This document shows, in pieces, positions 58,102 to 64,000 of a DNA stretch of 64,000 nucleotides. Below the pieces are notes generated by a model, which saw nothing but the letters and a program-made list of their open reading frames with translations, was not told the DNA's origin and searched no databases. Location of the stretch: assembly GCF_025490915.1 (NCBI RefSeq), contig NZ_JANQBA010000008.1, positions 55,162-119,161 on the forward strand. Direction: 5' to 3'. Every line of letters begins with the position of its first letter. Position 1 is the stretch's first letter. The stretch is from Lacticaseibacillus parakribbianus. GTDB taxonomy: Bacteria; Bacillota; Bacilli; Lactobacillales; Lactobacillaceae. A program made the translations under genes and the position numbers.

Positions 58102-58114
58102 AATGTTCGGATAA
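58102..58114 (-). promoter_or_regulatory. PurBox-like site upstream of xpt-pbuX
   Basis: Minus strand TTATCCGAACATT, near match to the AWWWCCGAACWWT PurR box. Confidence 0.5.
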
Positions 58115-58138
58115 AGGCCCGACGCATCGCGGATTCGG

Positions 58139-58167
58139 TTGCAAATTCGCCGTCTGGGTGGTAAAAT
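58139..58167 (+). promoter_or_regulatory. xpt promoter
   Basis: TTGCAA-N17-TAAAAT with extended -10. Confidence 0.65.
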
Positions 58168-58180
58168 TTGGAAAATTTAA

Positions 58181-58783
<603 letters not shown>

Positions 58784-58792
58784 GAGGGTGTC

Positions 58793-60121
58793 ATGACTAA
58801 ACAGCCAGATGTTTCCGCACCAAAGGCCGCAGTGCTGGGCATTCAGCACCTGCTGGCGATGTACTCGGGTTCTGTCCTGGTGCCGATTCTGATCGGTGCC
58901 TCGCTGCATTTTACCGGTGAGCAGATGACCTACCTGGTGTCGATTGACATCTTCATGTGCGGGATCGCCACGGCGCTTCAGATTTTTGCCAACAAGTTCT
59001 TCGGCATCGGACTGCCGGTGGTGTTGGGCTGCGCGGTGCAGGCCGTGGCGCCCTTGATCATGATCGGGCAGAAGTTCGATTACCGCACCATGTACGGGGC
59101 GATCATCGCCGCCGGGCTGTTCGTATTCCTGATTTCCGGCGTGTTCGCCAAGCTGCGCCGCTTCTTCCCGCCGCTGGTGACCGGGACCTTGATCACCGTG
59201 ATCGGGCTGTCCTTGATCCCGGTGGCGTTCCAAAACCTCGGCGGTGGCGACACCGCCGCGAAGTCCTTCGGCAACATGGGCAACCTCGCCATCGGGGCCT
59301 TCACCGTGCTGTTGATCCTGGCCTTCAACGTCTGGGGCCGCGGCTTCGTTCGCTCGATTGCGATTTTGATCGGCCTAGTCGGAGGTACCGTGTTGGCTGG
59401 ACTGATGGGGCAGGTCAGCTTCGCCCCGGTGGTTGAGGCCAGCTGGTTTCACGTGCCGACGCCGTTTTACTTTGGGACCCCGAAGTTCGAGTGGAGCTCG
59501 ATTGTCACGATGATTCTGATCTCGCTGGTCTCCATGGTTGAGTCCACCGGCGTGTTCTTCGCCCTAGGGGACGTCGTCGGCCGCCGCATCGAGCAAGACG
59601 ACCTGCGCCGCGGCTACCGTGCCGAGGGGCTGGCGGTCTTTCTCGGCGGGATTTTCAACACCTTCCCGTACACCACCTTCTCCCAAAACGTCGGGCTGGT
59701 GCAGCTGTCCGGAATCAAGACCCGCAAGCCGGTGATGTTCTCCGCGCTGTTTCTGGTGATCCTCGGCCTGCTGCCGAAGGTCGGGGCGCTTGCGACCATC
59801 ATTCCCAACCCGGTGCTGGGTGGTGCGATGCTGGTGATGTTCGGCATGGTCGCCGTGCAAGGCATTCGCATGCTGCAGCAAGTCGACTTCCACGACGATA
59901 AGAATCTGCTGGTCGCCGCGATTTCGATCGGCCTGGGCCTGGGCGTCACGGTCCAGCCGGGCATCGTGCAGTTCCTGCCCAAAACGGCGCAGCTGCTGTT
60001 CTCCTCGGGGATTTTGATGGCCTCGATCAGCGCGGTGGGGCTGAACCTCCTGTTCAATGCCCGGACCCCGCAGCCCAAGCTTGAGATCAAGGACGGCCTG
60101 AACGAGAAAGACGCACAATAA
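58793..60121 (+). CDS. pbuX: Xanthine permease (nucleobase:cation symporter 2)
   Basis: GIQHLLAMYSGSVLVPILIGASLHFTGEQMTYLVSIDIFMCGIAT; STGVFFALGD. Confidence 0.95.
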   Translation: MTKQPDVSAPKAAVLGIQHLLAMYSGSVLVPILIGASLHFTGEQMTYLVSIDIFMCGIATALQIFANKFFGIGLPVVLGCAVQAVAPLIMIGQKFDYRTMYGAIIAAGLFVFLISGVFAKLRRFFPPLVTGTLITVIGLSLIPVAFQNLGGGDTAAKSFGNMGNLAIGAFTVLLILAFNVWGRGFVRSIAILIGLVGGTVLAGLMGQVSFAPVVEASWFHVPTPFYFGTPKFEWSSIVTMILISLVSMVESTGVFFALGDVVGRRIEQDDLRRGYRAEGLAVFLGGIFNTFPYTTFSQNVGLVQLSGIKTRKPVMFSALFLVILGLLPKVGALATIIPNPVLGGAMLVMFGMVAVQGIRMLQQVDFHDDKNLLVAAISIGLGLGVTVQPGIVQFLPKTAQLLFSSGILMASISAVGLNLLFNARTPQPKLEIKDGLNEKDAQ

Positions 60122-60130
60122 GGGGAAACT

Positions 60131-61237
60131 ATGAGTCAATTTATTCAACCCGGTGCCGTGCTGGGCATCGTCGGCGGGGGCCTGGAGGCTTACCGCCTGG
60201 GCATGACCGCGCGGCAGCTGGGGCTCAAGGTCGTGGTGCTGGCACCCGATGAGGGCGACGTCGCCTTTGCCGCGGCCGACATGCCGCTGGTTGGGGCCAG
60301 CACCGATGCGGCCGCCTTGGCCCGGCTGGCCGAGGTGACCGCCGTGATCACTTACGTCGATGAGTTCGTCAACGGGGACGCCCTGGCCGAGCTGACCACC
60401 GCGCGGCAGCTGCCAAGCGGCGTCGATATTCTCGCCGTCACCCAGGACCGCTACCTGGAAAAGGTGTTCCTGGACGACCTGAACATGAACACCCTGCCTT
60501 ACGCACAGGTGGTGACGCCGCAAGACGTCACCAAGGCCGTCGAGTCGGTGGGTTTTCCCGCCATCCTTAAGCCGATTCAAAAAAGTCTCGGTCACGATGC
60601 GGCGCTGTTGCTCAAGTCGCCGCAGGACGTGCAGGCGGCGGCCGGGCTCCTGGCCACGCGGCCATACGTAATGGAAGCTTGGCTGGATCAGCCGACCGAG
60701 TTTGCCGTCGCCGTGGCCAAAAGCGGCGATCTGGTGCAGGTGATGCCGCCGGTGCAAAACGTCTTTGCTCAACACCAGCTCAAGGCGTCACTGGTGCCGG
60801 CGGTGGCCGACGCGGCCGTTGCCCAGGAAATCACCCGGGTGGCTCAGGTCATCGCCAAGCGACTGGCCTACGCCGGCGTTTTTGGCATCGAGTTCTTCAT
60901 GACCGCCAACCAGACGCTGTACGTCAAGCGCGTGTTCCCAGGGCCGCAGCCAAGCGGCGCGATTCTTGCGCCGACCACCGGCACGTCGGCCGAGGAGCTG
61001 CACCTGCGGGCGCTGCTCGGCTGGCCGCTGCCGGCGGTCAACGTGTTGCGGCCCGGGGTCTTGCTGCCGCTGTATGAGGCCGACCGCGCCGCGGCGATGA
61101 CCCAGCTGGCCATCAAACCGGCCTGGCAGTTTCGGTTTTACCCAGCCGGCGCCGGGGCAATCGGTCAAGTCGCGGTGTTCGGCGACCGCGCGTTGGTCGC
61201 CCAGGCGATCAACGCCACGGACCATTTTCACCTGTAA
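60131..61237 (+). CDS. purK: 5-(carboxyamino)imidazole ribonucleotide synthase
   Basis: LGIVGGGLEAYRLGMTARQLGLKVVVLAPDE; ATP-grasp fold motifs. Confidence 0.9.
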   Translation: MSQFIQPGAVLGIVGGGLEAYRLGMTARQLGLKVVVLAPDEGDVAFAAADMPLVGASTDAAALARLAEVTAVITYVDEFVNGDALAELTTARQLPSGVDILAVTQDRYLEKVFLDDLNMNTLPYAQVVTPQDVTKAVESVGFPAILKPIQKSLGHDAALLLKSPQDVQAAAGLLATRPYVMEAWLDQPTEFAVAVAKSGDLVQVMPPVQNVFAQHQLKASLVPAVADAAVAQEITRVAQVIAKRLAYAGVFGIEFFMTANQTLYVKRVFPGPQPSGAILAPTTGTSAEELHLRALLGWPLPAVNVLRPGVLLPLYEADRAAAMTQLAIKPAWQFRFYPAGAGAIGQVAVFGDRALVAQAINATDHFHL

Positions 61238-61276
61238 CGCAGTAGAAGAAGCGTCATCCCCAAAAGGAGGAAGAAC

Positions 61277-62575
61277 ATGATCGAGCGATACAGCCGCCCC
61301 GCGATGGCGGCGGTGTGGACGGAAGAAAACCGCTACCAGGCCTGGCTTGAAGTCGAGATTCTGGCCGCAGAGGCCTGGTCCACCCTGGGTGAGATTCCGG
61401 CCGAAGACGTCAAGAAGCTGCGGGCCAACGCCAGCTTCACCGTCGACCGAATCCACGAAATCGAGGCGGTGACCCGCCACGACGTCGTCGCCTTTACCCG
61501 CACCGTGTCCGAGTCCCTGGGCGCCGAGAAGAAGTGGGTTCACTTCGGGCTCACCTCAACCGACGTGGTCGACACCGCGCAGGGGTACGTGCTGCGCCAG
61601 GCCAACGCGATTTTGCGCGAAGATCTGGTGGCGCTGCAGGCCGCCTTGGCCAAGCTGGCCAAGGCCTACAAACACACGCCGATGATGGGCCGCACCCACG
61701 GCGTCCACGCGGAGCCGACCACCTTCGGCCTGGTGATCGCGACCTGGTACGCCGAGATCACCCGCGACATCGCGCGGTTCGATGAGGCCGCCGTAGAGGT
61801 CGAGGCCGGCAAGATTTCCGGCGCGGTCGGCACTTTCGCCAACACCCCGCCGGCGGTCGAGGCCTACGTGACGTCGCACCTGGGCATCCGCGCCCAAGAC
61901 ATTTCCACCCAGATTCTGCCGCGCGATCTGCACGCCCGCTACATTCAGACGCTGGGGCTGATTGCGACCTCCGTCGAGCGCTTCGCCACCCAGGTGCGGC
62001 ACATGCAACGCACCGAGGTTCACGAGGTCGAAGAGCACTTCAACCCGGGTCAAAAAGGTTCCAGCGCGATGCCGCACAAGCGCAATCCGATCGGCTCCGA
62101 GAACGTCTCGGGACTGGCGCGCATCATTCGCGGTTACAGCATCCCGGCGCTTGAAGACGTCAACCTGTGGCACGAGCGCGATATCTCGCACTCAAGCGCC
62201 GAGCGGGTGATGCTGCCGGACGCCACCGGCCTGTTGGACTACATCCTGCACCGCTTCACGAGCATCATCACCAACCTCGACGTGTTCCCGGAGACGATGC
62301 TTGAAAACATGAACAAGACCCACGGGCTGATTTTCAGCCAACGGGTGATGCTCAAGCTGATTGAGGCCGGCCTGTCTCGCGAGGCCGCCTACGACCTAGT
62401 CCAGCCCAAAACCGCCCAGGCCTGGGACGAACACCGCGACTTCCGGGCGCTGCTTGAGGCCGACCCCAATGTCACCGCCAAGCTCACCCAGGCCGCCCTC
62501 GACGACGCCTTTGATTACCACTATCACCTCAGCCACGTCGATGAGATTTTCGCTCGCGTCGGGCTGGGAGACTAG
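61277..62575 (+). CDS. purB: Adenylosuccinate lyase
   Basis: [51 protein letters not shown]. Confidence 0.98.
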   Translation: MIERYSRPAMAAVWTEENRYQAWLEVEILAAEAWSTLGEIPAEDVKKLRANASFTVDRIHEIEAVTRHDVVAFTRTVSESLGAEKKWVHFGLTSTDVVDTAQGYVLRQANAILREDLVALQAALAKLAKAYKHTPMMGRTHGVHAEPTTFGLVIATWYAEITRDIARFDEAAVEVEAGKISGAVGTFANTPPAVEAYVTSHLGIRAQDISTQILPRDLHARYIQTLGLIATSVERFATQVRHMQRTEVHEVEEHFNPGQKGSSAMPHKRNPIGSENVSGLARIIRGYSIPALEDVNLWHERDISHSSAERVMLPDATGLLDYILHRFTSIITNLDVFPETMLENMNKTHGLIFSQRVMLKLIEAGLSREAAYDLVQPKTAQAWDEHRDFRALLEADPNVTAKLTQAALDDAFDYHYHLSHVDEIFARVGLGD

Positions 62576-62579
62576 CCAA

Positions 62580-62609
62580 GCCGCCACGCCTTTGCGTGGC
62601 GTTTTTGCG
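62580..62609 (+). terminator. Terminator after purB
   Basis: gccgccacgcctttgcgtggcgttttt. Confidence 0.8.
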
Positions 62610-62685
62610 TCCGGGGACGGCCGCGGATTGCCGGCGCGGCGACCGTGCAGTATGATGGTGACATTGAAGCCCAAAGGAGTATCCG

Positions 62686-63471
62686 ATGACCCAAGCCCTC
62701 GTCTTTTTTGATCTCGATTACACGCTGCTGGACGACGCCAAGCGGGTGCCGGCGGCCAACCTGGCCGCCATCGCGGCACTTCAGGCCAACGACTGCCTGC
62801 CGATTCTTTGCACCGGCAAGAACTACTGGGAGGTTGCCGACTTGGTGGCGCAAACCGGCATCGACACACTGGTTTGCGCCAACGGCGCCGACCTGTACGT
62901 CAAGGGCGAGCACGTAACCCAGCAGCCGATCGGCCGGCCGCAGCTGCGCCGGCTGCTGGCCGCCGCCGACGCGGCCAGCGTGCCGGTGGCGCTGTTTAAC
63001 GACCACACGGTGGTGGTCAACCGCGCGACGGCGGCGACGCAACGGGAGTTTGAGATGATGCGCCAGCCGCAGCCGGCGGTGGTGCCGGCCTTTTTCGAGC
63101 ACGAACCGGTGTGCATGTGCTTGCTGTTCGTGCCGAACCAGCCCGACCAGCAGGCGCTGACGCGAGACTTCACCGCCGCTTTCCCCGAGCTGACCTTTTA
63201 CCGCAACGGGCCCTTCGCGCTGGACGTGGTGGCCAACGGCATGACCAAGGGCACCGGCATCGCGCTGCTGCAGGCACGACCGGACTTCGCCGGGGTCAAG
63301 ACGTTCGCATTCGGCGATGGCAACAACGACTTGCCGATGTTTGCGCAGGTCGATGTGGCCGTCGCGATGGGCAACGCGCTGCCGAATGTGCTGGCGGCGG
63401 CCGATTACATCACCGCCGATTACTTGCACGCGGGTATCCCCAAGGTGCTGCGGCATTTCGGCCTGATCTGA
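62686..63471 (+). CDS. HAD superfamily Cof-like hydrolase
   Basis: LVFFDLDYTLLDDAKRVP; FGDGNNDLPMFAQVDVAVAMGNALPNV. Confidence 0.93.
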   Translation: MTQALVFFDLDYTLLDDAKRVPAANLAAIAALQANDCLPILCTGKNYWEVADLVAQTGIDTLVCANGADLYVKGEHVTQQPIGRPQLRRLLAAADAASVPVALFNDHTVVVNRATAATQREFEMMRQPQPAVVPAFFEHEPVCMCLLFVPNQPDQQALTRDFTAAFPELTFYRNGPFALDVVANGMTKGTGIALLQARPDFAGVKTFAFGDGNNDLPMFAQVDVAVAMGNALPNVLAAADYITADYLHAGIPKVLRHFGLI

Positions 63472-63609
63472 GCAGCACGAGTTGAAGACACACAAACACC
63501 GCCAGCCGGGACAACCGGTTGGCGGTGTTTTGGTTTTAGCCGCACACCACGGCACGGCAAAGCCGGCGCCGTGTGTGGCACGTATACGTGAGGAAATGGT
63601 GCTCGACGA

Positions 63610-63735
63610 CCCAGCCAATTTCTGGACTCAAGCCAGTTAAGCTGGTTTCATTTACGCGAATTTCTTCGCTCGCGTACACTCACGTGGTCGACATAGGTCG
63701 ACGTTCATCAGATGAGGGTGAGAAAATTGGCTGGG
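63610..63735. repeat. Structured intergenic element (126 nt closed by 12-bp perfect inverted repeat)
   Basis: cccagccaattt (63610-63621)/aaattggctggg (63724-63735) enclosing small hairpins (gcgaa-tttc-ttcgc, gtcgac-atag-gtcgac). Confidence 0.45.
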
Positions 63736-64000
63736 CTGTCGCCGAACATGGATCACCCATACCCGAAGCGTAACATGGCTTTGAGTTAAATGCGAGCGTT
63801 TCACGCGCTGTTGAAATGTAAGATTATTGTAAATGGTGCATATAGGCCACTACTTAGCACGTAAACCATAAAAAAAGGGCGCTACGATATTTGGAGTTGA
63901 TAGGCTACTTGCCTGCCAACTCCTTTTTCTATACCATTTAGTTTCCAGCACAAAAACAGGACACCACAAGGTTTCCTGTTCATCGTCCCGACCAAAGAAT

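Noticed and set aside
63573-63773. 66-aa ORF near the window end
   Set aside because: Lies across the structured 126-nt element, no SD, no recognisable domain

Overview
High-GC Firmicute chromosome segment, most likely a high-GC member of the Lactobacillaceae. This is inferred from gene content and protein style; no taxonomic search was run. The window is mostly housekeeping and cell-envelope genes. These include NAD salvage (pncB-nadE), a P-type cation ATPase behind a yybP-ykoY-like Mn riboswitch, a trpXYZ-type ABC transporter, tRNA-Leu(UAA), a csp gene and a wall teichoic acid cluster (about 19.6-33.7 kb). A family of secreted GW/SH3-repeat proteins, two with C39-like peptidase domains, sits at 33.8-40.3 kb, followed by mevalonate genes and xpt-pbuX-purK-purB. 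Strongest findings: (1) two homologous, apparently noncoding, structured elements of about 390-460 nt at about 7.24-7.63 kb (+) and 40.79-40.33 kb (-), with the same promoter layout and matching or covarying hairpins; (2) a leader-peptide transcription attenuator before trpXYZ, with a 15-codon ORF carrying one Trp codon and five mutually exclusive pairing segments; (3) an in-frame amber codon splitting a GW/C39 paralogue; (4) an AT-richer island with a papain-like cysteine hydrolase broken at two poly-A tracts, next to a folded repeat-like element; (5) CDP-glycerol transferase/glycosyltransferase fusions in mirror-image domain order.
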